This document shows, piece by piece, positions 42,738 to 51,768 of a stretch of 64,000 nt of DNA. The stretch covers positions 3,372,001 through 3,436,000 of the forward strand of contig NZ_JBEWTB010000002.1 of assembly GCF_040549045.1 (NCBI RefSeq), given 5' to 3'. The translations under genes and the position numbers were made by a program. Position 1 is the first letter of the stretch, and each line of letters begins with the position of its first letter. The DNA comes from Endozoicomonas sp. NE40. GTDB taxonomy: Bacteria; Pseudomonadota; Gammaproteobacteria; Pseudomonadales; Endozoicomonadaceae. The notes beneath the pieces are model-generated. The model was not told the origin of the DNA, did not search any database, and was given only the letters and a program-made list of their open reading frames with translations.

Positions 42738-44345
42738 ATGTCGGATCGTTTTATTCTTACCGGTGGAATGATTTGCGACGGCACCGGTCAAGACGCCTTT
42801 CAGGGTGAACTGCTGGTTGAAAACGGAGTGATTCAGCAAGTACGCCGGGGTGTCACCGCTCCGGTTGACAGTACTCCCAGAGTAAACTGTCAAGGTCTTG
42901 TTGTGGCTCCGGGTTTTATTGATATCAACTCAAACATGGATTTTTATGCCGGTTTTGGCGGTGCGGTTTATTTTGAAGGCTTTACCCGCCAGGGAGTCAC
43001 CAGCTTTGTCACCGGGCAGGGAGGATACAGCCCGTTTGCGATAGCGGCTCACAGCCCTCATCAGTCATTACTGAATCAACCACCCTTTGATATAGGGCAG
43101 ATTGAACAACCTGCAGGCGGTCTGCGGCAATTCCATCATCACCTCAGTCCGGATATTCATCATCAATTGATTCCCCTGGCGGGACATGGCAGCTGTCGTT
43201 TATCCATTGCCGGTTATGACAATCGCCCACTGAAGGGTAAAGAGCGACAGCAGTTACTGGGTCTGCTGGAAGAATCCCTTCAGGATGGTGCAGCAGGGCT
43301 ATCCATTGGATTAAATGAACGTCCCGGAATGTTTGCCACAAAGGAAGAGTTGCTGGCGGTGGCTCAGCTCGCTCAGCGATACGGAAGGCTGTTACGGGTT
43401 ACTGGCCGGACACAGATGGCGTTGTCGGGTTATTACCCGCCCGTTTCCCTGATGCGGCACAACCTGAAGGCGATTGATGAAATGGTGACACTGGCTCGGC
43501 AGACCGGAGTAAAACTCCAGTGTTCACACCTTGCCTTTATGGGGGACCGGTCGTGGTATACCTTTAATACTGCACTCGAGAGTATTCATAAGGCCTGTGA
43601 ACTCGGTGTGGATATCCAGTTTGATCTTTCACCCCACAGTGTTGCAACGACGACGCTGGTTAATCTGTTGCCTCAGTGGGCTGTGGGAAACTGGCAGCAG
43701 GTCATGGAATCCAGCCTGCAGCGATCCCGGTTAAAACTGGCACTGACTATGAACTTTGCCATGTCCGGGCTCAGTTTCAATGATATCAGGCTGGTGTCGG
43801 CTGTTTCTGACCAGTATGAGCAGTACGAAGGCGAACGTCTGGACACGATTGCCAATGCAACCGGGCAGAATCATTTTAATACGTTGCTGGATATTTTAAG
43901 CAAAAGCCAAAGTCAGGCCCGGGTTATGGTTTACGAACGCTATGGCGTTGGCATGGTGCAGCAGTTGATGGAACATGCATGTTCACTGCTGGGTTCCGGA
44001 GCCGTACCTGAACCGCTTTCCGGTGTGCATAATCCATCGGCTGCAGCGGCGTTTCCCAGGTTCCTGCAAATAGCCCGTAATACCGGTGTTCTGTCGATGG
44101 AACATTGTGTGCGTAAAATGACCGGCGGTGTGGCTGATCGTGCCGGAGTGCGGGACCGTGGCTATCTGCTGGAAGGTAAACGGGCCGATATCACCGTGTT
44201 TAACTGGAAGAGCCTGATGGACCTGACCGACTTTGCCGGTTATAACGCTCAGCCGGACGGCATTGAACAGGTGTATATTGGCGGGAAATGCCTGCTGAGA
44301 AACTCGCAACTGGTTTCGGCAGAAAGCGTTTCCAGCAGCGTGTGA
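42738..44345 (+). CDS. Amidohydrolase (N-acyl-D-amino-acid deacylase-like) with altered metal site
   Basis: 535 residues from ATG 42738, with GGAG seven bases ahead. The composite amidohydrolase fold is recognisable: GTGQDAFQGELLVENGVIQQV at the start, VVAPGFIDINSN, VTSFVTGQGGYSPF, QCSHLAFMGDRSW, and RADITVFN at the end. D-aminoacylases have an HxH pair at the first of these; here it is Asn64-Ser65-Asn66. Their cysteine in the GNCG loop is replaced (GQGG, residues 93-96). So the metal site is probably lost or very different. It may bind a substrate without hydrolysing it. It lies upstream of the YcgN-type gene and downstream of the zinc locus, divergent from it. Confidence 0.75.
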   Translation: MSDRFILTGGMICDGTGQDAFQGELLVENGVIQQVRRGVTAPVDSTPRVNCQGLVVAPGFIDINSNMDFYAGFGGAVYFEGFTRQGVTSFVTGQGGYSPFAIAAHSPHQSLLNQPPFDIGQIEQPAGGLRQFHHHLSPDIHHQLIPLAGHGSCRLSIAGYDNRPLKGKERQQLLGLLEESLQDGAAGLSIGLNERPGMFATKEELLAVAQLAQRYGRLLRVTGRTQMALSGYYPPVSLMRHNLKAIDEMVTLARQTGVKLQCSHLAFMGDRSWYTFNTALESIHKACELGVDIQFDLSPHSVATTTLVNLLPQWAVGNWQQVMESSLQRSRLKLALTMNFAMSGLSFNDIRLVSAVSDQYEQYEGERLDTIANATGQNHFNTLLDILSKSQSQARVMVYERYGVGMVQQLMEHACSLLGSGAVPEPLSGVHNPSAAAAFPRFLQIARNTGVLSMEHCVRKMTGGVADRAGVRDRGYLLEGKRADITVFNWKSLMDLTDFAGYNAQPDGIEQVYIGGKCLLRNSQLVSAESVSSSV

Positions 44346-44413
44346 TACGGGTTCTTTTTCCCGACAGGTCGAGGTAAAGTGGCGCACCTTTTATTCCCTG
44401 CGGGGACGGTGTG

Positions 44414-44872
44414 ATGAAATCGGCCTGTGACTCAAAACAGCCTTTCTGGCTGCAAAAAAACCTTGATGAAATGACCTCTCAGGAATGGGAATCCTTATGC
44501 GACGGTTGCGGGCGTTGCTGCCTGAACAAGCTGGTGGATGAAGACGATAATATTCTGACCGTTGCCGTAGCATGCAAACTGCTCGACCTGGACAGCGGCC
44601 TGTGCAAAAACTACAAGCACCGCCGCAAGCATGTACCGGACTGCATTAAATTCACCCCTAAAACCCTGCACGAACACCTGAAGTGGCTACCTGACAGCTG
44701 TGCCTATCGTTTGTTGTATGATGGTTATAGTCTGCCGGACTGGCATCCGCTGGTGACTGGAAACCCTGAATCAGTACATGACGCTGGATTTTCAGTTCGA
44801 AACAAAGGGTTTGTATCAGAAGACGATGTACCGGTAACACAGTGGCACGATTACATTATTTGTACGGACTGA
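44414..44872 (+). CDS. YcgN/UPF0260 family cysteine-cluster protein
   Basis: 152 residues from ATG 44414, or GTG 44411. The family core is the CDGCGRCCLNK cluster followed by a fourth cysteine region (ACKLLDLDSGLCKNYKHR) and DCIKF, with CAYRLL further on. These cysteines may bind iron-sulfur or zinc. The protein is cytoplasmic with no known function. It follows the amidohydrolase-like gene by 66 bases and may be expressed with it. Confidence 0.85.
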   Translation: MKSACDSKQPFWLQKNLDEMTSQEWESLCDGCGRCCLNKLVDEDDNILTVAVACKLLDLDSGLCKNYKHRRKHVPDCIKFTPKTLHEHLKWLPDSCAYRLLYDGYSLPDWHPLVTGNPESVHDAGFSVRNKGFVSEDDVPVTQWHDYIICTD

Positions 44873-44890
44873 ACTGTTGGCTACGGTGGC

Positions 44891-45340
44891 TTATTCCTGG
44901 ATCCTGACTTTTCTGGCAGTAAGGTCAGGATCTAAAAAGCCTTTGTAATAAAAAAACTCTTCCGTAATCTTTTTCTCATAACTCACCTTATACAAAAGAA
45001 TAAAAGGCAGACTTTCGTTACTGTGCCTATTTCTAACATCTGTATTCCACCCAATAAACCGGTGAGACTGATAAGCCCCCAGCTCATTGTCCAGCAGCGG
45101 CAGAAAATGGTTTTTTTTATTGCCGGTGGCGGTTAGCACATGGCGGTCCATCTGAATGACCAGATTGTCTTCCCTGGCTATGCCATCAGCAAAGTAGTTG
45201 TTGACTTCCTGCTGGTAGAAATACTGCAAACTGGCTGCTGCGGTAATCAGTCCAGCAGTAAAAATCAGCACCACGGTGATGCAGCGTGAAAGAAGCGAGA
45301 GTTTTCGGTTGCTGATCAGAACCCGCTTTTTTATGCCCAT
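44891..45340 (-). CDS. Hypothetical single-pass membrane protein, 149 residues
   Basis: Not recognised. From the start at 45340 (GGGGA about seven bases ahead), residues 18-40 form one membrane helix (RCITVVLIFTAGLITAAASL), after a basic cytoplasmic tail (KKRVLISNRK), leaving a periplasmic domain of about 105 residues. The frame is open 78 bases further upstream. The periplasmic part has no cysteine and no clear family. It is divergent from the membrane sulfatase-superfamily gene, 159 bases away. Confidence 0.65.
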   Translation of the reverse strand: MGIKKRVLISNRKLSLLSRCITVVLIFTAGLITAAASLQYFYQQEVNNYFADGIAREDNLVIQMDRHVLTATGNKKNHFLPLLDNELGAYQSHRFIGWNTDVRNRHSNESLPFILLYKVSYEKKITEEFFYYKGFLDPDLTARKVRIQE

Positions 45341-45499
45341 AAAATGTCCCCTGTCATTAATCAGACATATCGGACAAAGCGGGGAAACGCTTAGCTGAAA
45401 AATTGACACAGTCACCACTGGCAGTTTGCCATTACATGCCGATGAAAAATATTCAGGTAAAAGAATTCAGACCAAAACAATAACAACAGGGTAAAGCTC

Positions 45500-47362
45500 A
45501 TGAAGGTGAGTAAATCGACAGTAGGGGAATGGTTATTGCTGGTGATGCTGACACTGGGGCTTATGCTGCTTCAGGGGGGGTACCGGTTCTGGATGTTTGC
45601 AGAAACCTTTGCCATTAAGAAAGGCTCCATCAATGCAGATATGATGATTGCCGCTTTCTGGGAAAGCCCGAAACTCCAGAGTGATTTACTGCATTACCTG
45701 ATGATGCAGTTTTTATTGCACCTTTCCCTGGCAGTGCTGGCCTGGTTGCTGGCCCGATGTTTTTTGAAACGGCTCCCCGATTATGCCAATCAGCCGAAAA
45801 GGGTTATCGTACTGTTCTGGGCTGTTCTGGTGCTGTGTACCTTTATTGGTAACTCACTGGTTTACAAGTTTTCATTCTTCTCATGGTACACCGCCATTAA
45901 CGAATGGTTCGCTATTGCCTTTCTGGCATTGGTGGGGGCGCTTACCATTTACCTGAGCCGGGGCTGGGTGTTGCTGTTAGTCGCTGCCTGGTTACTGCCT
46001 TTTACCAGCACAACAAAACACACCGTTGCAGAGTCTGAACAGCCGAATATTTTTATTATCGGGGTGGATTCATTAAGGGCCGATATTATCGAGGCAGAAC
46101 AGTCCCCTGCACCGGTGTTAAAAGCTATCACGGAATCATCGGCCTATTTCAAAAATACACTCACCCCCGTTGCCCGCACGTTTCCGGCATGGATTTCGAT
46201 TTTAACGGGCAATGCACCACAAACCACCGGAGTACGCATCAATCTTCAGAACGTCTCGGAAATGGACTGGAGCCAGACCCTGCCCAGTATTCTGCAAACC
46301 CGGGGCTACCAGACCGCTTATATTACCGATGAAAAACGCTTCAGCAATATTGACCATCGTTATGGTTTTGATGTGCTGGGCGGTCCTGAAATCGGTGCTT
46401 ACGATTTTATGCTGGGCAGAATTAACGACTTCCCCCTGTCCAACCTGGTTATGAACTCAGGGCTGGGAAAAAAACTGTTTCGCTACACCCACCTGAACCG
46501 GGCTGCTGACCATGTCTATGACCCGGATTATTTTGTTGATAAAACCATTGAACTGCTGGGTGGCATGGGTTCGAAGGGCAGCGTGTTTGCTGCGGTGCAT
46601 CTGTGTCTGCCGCACTGGCCTTATGTCTGGGGGGATGCCGGGCGCGACAAGACTCTTTTTGTACGGTATCTGAAAGCTGCCGCAGAAGCTGACCGGCAGG
46701 TTGGGCGACTGTTGGACGGCTTACAGAGAAAGGGAATGCTGGAGAACAGTATTGTCGTATTTCTGTCGGATCACGGTGAAGCCTTTCCGACCGCCTATGA
46801 AAATGGCAAGCCCCTGTTTCCCTGGTTGTCTGAGAAATATGTCGATTATGTAGGACTGCACGGGACGGATCTGCTGAGTATTAACCAGAACCGTGTATTG
46901 CTGGCCATTAAGGATTATCGCCCGAAAGCCCGGTTTAACCCGCAAACCGTCACAGAAGTTGCTTCATTAATGGATATTGCACCAACACTGCTAGGTCTGG
47001 TCGGGATGGAACGGCCGTCAGACAGATACTTTGACGGGGTTGACCTGCTGGCAGAAGGCTCAGAAGCGATTCTTCAGTCCAGGACACTCTTTCTGGAAAC
47101 CGGCTTTACAGTAGAAGCCATGTTTCGGGCAAAGGGGCTGAATCTTACGGATATTGTTAATGAGTCGTTTGATTTCTATGAAATTGATACTGATACGGGG
47201 CGTTTGCAGGTAAAGCACGATTCGGCTCATAGTCTGATTGAGAATAAATCCTTCGGGGTGCTTAAGGACGGTCTTCTGAAGGTGACGGGCGCTTCTCATG
47301 AGGCAGGCAATACGCTGGATATAAAGACAGGGGAAGTTTTTTTCTCTGAACCACTGGAATAA
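45500..47362 (+). CDS. Membrane sulfatase-superfamily hydrolase/transferase
   Basis: 620 residues. About four membrane helices occupy residues 10-165, then a periplasmic alkaline-phosphatase-fold domain begins at EQPNIFIIGVDSLRAD (metal Asp190). The nucleophile region is ARTFPAWISILTGN with Thr227, the position held by Thr or Cys/Ser in the superfamily, and FLSDHGEAF supplies further metal ligands. The layout matches phosphoglycerol and phosphoethanolamine transferases of the OpgB/LtaS/EptA type rather than a true sulfatase, but the substrate is unknown. It would act on envelope lipids or glucans. No partner gene is adjacent. Confidence 0.8.
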   Translation: MKVSKSTVGEWLLLVMLTLGLMLLQGGYRFWMFAETFAIKKGSINADMMIAAFWESPKLQSDLLHYLMMQFLLHLSLAVLAWLLARCFLKRLPDYANQPKRVIVLFWAVLVLCTFIGNSLVYKFSFFSWYTAINEWFAIAFLALVGALTIYLSRGWVLLLVAAWLLPFTSTTKHTVAESEQPNIFIIGVDSLRADIIEAEQSPAPVLKAITESSAYFKNTLTPVARTFPAWISILTGNAPQTTGVRINLQNVSEMDWSQTLPSILQTRGYQTAYITDEKRFSNIDHRYGFDVLGGPEIGAYDFMLGRINDFPLSNLVMNSGLGKKLFRYTHLNRAADHVYDPDYFVDKTIELLGGMGSKGSVFAAVHLCLPHWPYVWGDAGRDKTLFVRYLKAAAEADRQVGRLLDGLQRKGMLENSIVVFLSDHGEAFPTAYENGKPLFPWLSEKYVDYVGLHGTDLLSINQNRVLLAIKDYRPKARFNPQTVTEVASLMDIAPTLLGLVGMERPSDRYFDGVDLLAEGSEAILQSRTLFLETGFTVEAMFRAKGLNLTDIVNESFDFYEIDTDTGRLQVKHDSAHSLIENKSFGVLKDGLLKVTGASHEAGNTLDIKTGEVFFSEPLE

Positions 47363-47482
47363 TGACAAAAACGACAAGAGGACGACTACCATTAATTAAA
47401 GGTCGAATTAATCGAGCCGAAACATTCAACAGGACCACTTTCAGTGGTTGGCTGATGATACTCAATGATCGAGGATGAGAAA

Positions 47483-47944
47483 ATGAAGACAAGGATGTCT
47501 GGTAACAGGGGTTTTACCCTTATCGAATTGATGATCGTTGTAGCGATCATCGGTATTCTGGCGGCGGTGGCTATTCCGCAGTATCAGAATTATACGCGTA
47601 ATGCGACAGTGAACGCGGCAATGCAAGAGGCAAGCTCATACAAGACTGCAATCTCTATCTGTTTGCAATCTCGCTCTCTAACAAACTGTGATCTTGGTGA
47701 AGGAGGCGTTCCTGCAGCTCCAGCAGCGCCAACAGGCGGTACAGCCATTATTGGTGCTGGTACTCCTGATACAGCTTCATTTACTATTACCCCTGGTGGT
47801 CCATTTGATGCTCAAAGCTTGACAATGACACCAAACGCTACCGGTAATTCCTGGGTCCTGACTTGCGCAGGAACAGGTACCGGAGACGTGAATCTTTGTA
47901 ATAATGACTCTGTGGAAGCATTCATTGCTCAGTTCAGCTCTTGA
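47483..47944 (+). CDS. pilA: Type IV pilin (PilA/PilE-like major-pilin family)
   Basis: 153 residues from ATG 47483. The leader is MKTRMSGNRG, cut before Phe: FTLIELMIVVAIIGILAAVA is the classic N-terminal helix with Glu5. The mature domain has four cysteines (SICLQS, TNCDL, LTCAG, NLCNN), the last pair able to form the pilin D-loop disulfide. GAGG lies before the start. A terminator follows directly, so it is transcribed alone. It may be a major or minor pilin; the Ala/Pro/Thr-rich middle (VPAAPAAPTGG) suggests a variable surface region, which pilins often have. Confidence 0.9.
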   Translation: MKTRMSGNRGFTLIELMIVVAIIGILAAVAIPQYQNYTRNATVNAAMQEASSYKTAISICLQSRSLTNCDLGEGGVPAAPAAPTGGTAIIGAGTPDTASFTITPGGPFDAQSLTMTPNATGNSWVLTCAGTGTGDVNLCNNDSVEAFIAQFSS

Positions 47945-47964
47945 CGGCCTGACCCTGAATCAAT

Positions 47965-47992
47965 AAAAAAGGCTGGTTTCCCAGCCTTTTTT
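47965..47992. terminator. Bidirectional terminator between pilin and ligB
   Basis: Twelve-base perfect stem, AAAAAAGGCTGG with CCAGCCTTTTTT, loop TTTC. It overlaps the ligB stop codon by two bases. Confidence 0.9.
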
Positions 47993-49785
47993 ATTGCCTG
48001 CTTTGCAGCTGTCTGAGTATTTTGATCAGCGCCTGATTTTCTGGTCTCTGTAAATATCGCCTGAGCTGCTGAATGGTGGCTTCCCCAACGTCTGCTATTG
48101 CCTGAAGCTGTTTGTTTTCGGCCTGAAGCAGTTGATCCCAGTTAGAAAATGCTTTTCCAAGCTTTGTGGAGCGGGCTTTGCCGATATCCGGAATGCCCAG
48201 CGCCCGAACCTGCTGTTCGAAAGGCAGAGCGCCTGTGAGTTCAATAGCCGAACGAAAATAACCGCTCTGTTCCCAAGTGCTGCCCGCTTCCTGAAGTTGC
48301 TCTCTGCTGAGTGTTAACAGGTCAGCCAGCGTCTTTAACTGGCCACTATTGACCAGATTATGGATAACGGGCTCATCCAACCCAGGCAAGTCCAGTCGTT
48401 TACTGAGCCACTGAATCCGGGCAATAAACTGTTCTTTGCAGCCCTCAATCAGGGACAGGCAGGTGAACGGGCTGTATTGCTGTGAATCGGGCAGAACCGG
48501 ACGCTTTCGCTGTGAATCTCTCAGAATGACTTTATTGAAGGTGGGCGTGGCGGAACCCTTCAGGGCAATGGAAATCTGGTCGCCAATGGCAATGTCTTTG
48601 CCTTGCAGGTTATTCAGACTGCCCATAGAGACCCGGGTGATGGTTTGTTCTCTTATCTCAACCGGATCAAACACCACGACCGGGGTGATATTTCCGGTTC
48701 TGCCCACCTTGAATTCAATGTTCCGGACGGTAGTGACCGCTACATCAGGGGGGAATTTCCATGCCAGCATCCAGTTCGGTATGAAGTTGGATGACCCCAT
48801 TGCCAGCTGTTGAGCCTGACTGTTGACTTTGAGCACTATGCCATCCAGAAGAAAGGGTAAACGATCCGCCTGCTTTTGCAGCTGGTCGCGTTTTCTGATG
48901 ACCTCTTCAAGGCTTTTTACCGGCTCGGTAAATTGCGTGGGAAGGTCAAAGCCCATGGTGTAGAGCTGGTTAACGGTGTCAGATTCCCGACCTGGCCGCT
49001 GATGGCTGAAATAACGTCCACGGGAAAAAATCCAGCACTTCCAGTGCACTGAGTTCTGGTGCGTTGCTATGAATGATACCTGCCACAAAATGACGGGCGC
49101 TGGAGTAGCGCCCCCTGTTGTGAGTCTTTTCATTCCAGCGGTCAAGGCGGACAAACAGTTCACCATGTAAGACGATGCGGGCGTAGGTAACAGGCACTTC
49201 GTCCGGAATCGCAGGAATGGCTTTTACCTTCGCCAGAATATTTTTACCGATAATGCCATCGCCACGGGTAGAGGCGGATACAAGCTTTCCATCGTGGTAA
49301 ACCAGTTCAATGGCAATACCATCAATTTTGGGTTGCAGCATAACGCCGGAGTGGTAGCTGGCGCGGAAAACCTGTTGCAGGAACTCGCTGATGTCTTTCT
49401 CAGACTCTGCCTTGCGAAGACTGCCCATGGCATAAATATGCTGGATATGGTTATCCGCACTCTTATCCGAACTCTTATCCAAAGAGTTATCAGGCGCCAG
49501 TCGCTCAGTTATGCCAGTGTTCAGCTTAATGTCTGGAAAGCAATCCGACAGCACTTGCAGGCGTTTAGCCAGCGCATCAAACTCGTGGTCGGATAGTACG
49601 GGCATCTGCTTGAAGAAGTAGAGCTGATTGTGGTGCTGGATTTCCTGATTGAGTTGTTCAAGCTTCTGGCGCGCGTCCTGTTCAGACCATTCAGGGCAGC
49701 TGGCTCGTTCTACAGGGAGTGCAATAGAGGGTGTTATAAAAGGGGCGATTAAGGGAATAAGCAATAATGATGAAAAGCGTTGCAT
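47991..49785 (-). pseudogene. ligB: ligB, NAD-dependent DNA ligase, frameshifted
   Basis: LigB seals DNA nicks with NAD and lacks the zinc finger and BRCT domains of LigA. The first part (from 49785) has the odd N-terminal signal-like segment of LigB proteins and the catalytic lysine Lys153 in QPKIDGIAIEL; the second part continues from YFSHQRPGRESDTVNQLY through the OB-fold and helix-hairpin-helix end. The frame breaks near 49025-49030, a run of six A on the plus strand; one base fewer would restore it (LDFSRGRYFSHQ). A full protein would have about 590 residues. Sequencing error or true inactivation cannot be told apart. The N-terminal half carries a short tandem repeat (SDKS) near residue 104. 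Confidence 0.85.
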
Positions 49786-49816
49786 TACGACGACACCCGT
49801 TGATGTTGCTGTTTTA

Positions 49817-50470
49817 TTATCCGCCTGCCTGTAACTGCTTTAATTCTCGCTCAGCCTGTATGTTTTCGGCTACGCGAAGCCTCTGTATAGCGTTTTCCTG
49901 TTTTTCGATTCGTGTTTCCAGATTTTTAAGGGCTGTTTTAGCAGTTCTCTCTAACTGTACGGCTTTGAAAAAACGGTTTCTTGCTGACGCAAACTTCGCG
50001 GAGCGCAGTGCGGTTTGGCGTCTTAGTCCTGCTTGTCTACTGAGTTTATTAAACTGCCTGCCCGTTTTTTCTTTGAGCGCAGTGGTCCGGCTGACGGCAT
50101 CGTTAAGAATGGACCAGTTTTGATTCAGTTCCATCAATTGAAATTCGGCATTGTAAATCTGTTCCTGAACAGAATCGGATTCCAGCAGAGGGTGAGTGGG
50201 TGTTTTTGTCGTGGGGCTGCTTTGAGATGTTACAGGTGTTCGTATCGAAGCCAGTTCGGACGTGTTTGTCTGACGGATGCTTCGTGAATGTAACGGAGTG
50301 GATTCAGGTTTGCTGTTCCCAAGGCTGGCTTTTTTGATATGACTGTTGCCGGAGACTTTGCTGACACTGCCAAAATGAAGGAAGCCTTTCAGGGCTTTTG
50401 TTGTTTTTGCGGAAGCCTGTTTAAACCAGTTTCCAGAGGTTTGACCTGCGCTATTGACACTTTCAGTCAT
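49817..50470 (-). CDS. Hypothetical coiled-coil protein, 217 residues
   Basis: Not recognised. The start at 50470 is preferred because AAGGGAAG lies about eight bases ahead; the frame is open 117 bases upstream. The first 100 residues are Ser/Thr/Lys-rich and likely disordered (TSQSSPTTKTPTHPLL). The last 110 are a strongly charged helix likely to form a coiled coil (VQLERTAKTALKNLETRIEK). No signal peptide or domain is visible. It follows galE on the same strand, with an inverted repeat between them. Such disordered plus coiled proteins are common among host-directed proteins, but this one has no sign of secretion. Confidence 0.65.
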   Translation of the reverse strand: MTESVNSAGQTSGNWFKQASAKTTKALKGFLHFGSVSKVSGNSHIKKASLGNSKPESTPLHSRSIRQTNTSELASIRTPVTSQSSPTTKTPTHPLLESDSVQEQIYNAEFQLMELNQNWSILNDAVSRTTALKEKTGRQFNKLSRQAGLRRQTALRSAKFASARNRFFKAVQLERTAKTALKNLETRIEKQENAIQRLRVAENIQAERELKQLQAGG

Positions 50471-50579
50471 CGAGAGCTTCCCTTCAGTCGTAAAATCTGC
50501 CGTATGACTTTTAGCCTGGATTGTTAATTTATCGGTCGAGGTGAGAATAACTTGTAGGTTGGGACGAGCGATAGCGACT

Positions 50580-50639
50580 CCCAACACGGTGACTACAGAA
50601 TGATCAGCTTGTTACATAGCTGCAACTTACCGTGTTGGG
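50580..50639. repeat. Inverted repeat between galE and the coiled-coil gene
   Basis: An 11-base perfect stem, CCCAACACGGT with ACCGTGTTGGG, around a 38-base loop, starting 10 bases after the galE stop. No T run; it may be a weak terminator or an RNA-stability structure. Confidence 0.55.
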
Positions 50640-50649
50640 TGGTAATTGA

Positions 50650-51667
50650 TCAGGAAGGATAACCGTCCGGATTTTGAGACTGCCAGCGCCAGGCATCGCT
50701 GACCATATCTTCCAGTACTTTTTCAGCTTTCCAGCCCAGTTCGCTCAGGGCTTTGTCCGGGTTGGCGTAACAGGCAGCAATATCACCCGCACGACGATCT
50801 GTTATGGCATAAGGTACTGCTTTGCCTGACGCCTTCTCAAAGGCTGCCACCATATCCAGTACGCTGTAGCCTTTACCCACGCCGAGGTTCCACGCAGTGG
50901 CACCTGTGGTGGTGCGCAGTTTCTCAATGGCACGGACATGTCCTATCGACAGGTCAACCACATGAATGTAATCGCGCACACCGGTGCCGTCGTGAGTCGG
51001 GTAGTCGTTACCAAATACTCGCAGTTTTTCCAGCTTACCAATGGCCACCTGTGTCACATAAGGCATAAGGTTGTTGGGGATATCGTTCGGATCTTCACCA
51101 ATCGTGCCGGACGGATGGGCGCCAACCGGGTTGAAATAACGCAGCAGGGCAATGCTCCACTCGTTGTCCGACAGGTACAGGTCACGCAGAATGTCTTCCA
51201 CCATCAGTTTGGAACGACCATAAGGGTTGGTGGCAGACAGCGGGAAATCTTCCATGATCGGCAGACTTGCCGGGTCGCCATAAACCGTGGCGGAAGAACT
51301 GAATACGATACGCTTCACATTGGCTGCTTTCATGGCTTCGCAGAGAACCACGGTGCCGTAAACATTGTTGTCGTAGTAATCGAGAGGAATTTCGCAGGAT
51401 TCACCCACGGCCTTCAGCCCGGCAAAATGGATGACCGCTTCGAAATCGTGTTCGCTGAACAACCGGTTCAGCAGACTGCGGTCACGAAATATCACCATTA
51501 ACAAAGGTCAGGCTTTTGCCGGTGATTTCCTGAACCCGGCGCAGGGATTCTTCACTGCTGTTGCTCAGGTTATCCAGTACAACAATATCGTAGTTGTCGT
51601 TTAGAAGCTCGACACAGGTGTGGCTGCCGATATAGCCGGCCCCGCCTGTTACCAGAATTTTACTCAT
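50650..51667 (-). pseudogene. galE: galE, UDP-glucose 4-epimerase, frameshifted
   Basis: GalE interconverts UDP-glucose and UDP-galactose and feeds lipopolysaccharide and polysaccharide synthesis. The start has the NAD-binding GGAGYIGSHTCVELL, then the frame ends after 61 residues (NGDIS). The next frame continues with RDRSLLNRLFSEHDFEAVIHF and runs to the end, with the catalytic SSSATVYGD, YxxxK in NPYGRSK, and KRIVFSS. Deleting one T at about 51487-51489 (GATATTTCGT to GATATTCGT) restores NGDIRDRS and gives about 338 residues, the normal size. GalE is rarely lost, so a sequence error is a serious alternative. Confidence 0.88.
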
Positions 51668-51768
51668 AATGGGTCACTCCCGGAGGTTGTCATCATTATG
51701 GCAATGCGGCGTCATTGCCATAGTTTTGACATGTTCTTTGTTATAAATGTAGCCGTTTATAAATGCAG

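Noticed and set aside
51480..51495. Programmed frameshift at the galE break
   Set aside because: No slippery heptamer or stimulatory structure is evident, and GalE proteins are not known to use recoding. A one-base error or mutation explains it better.
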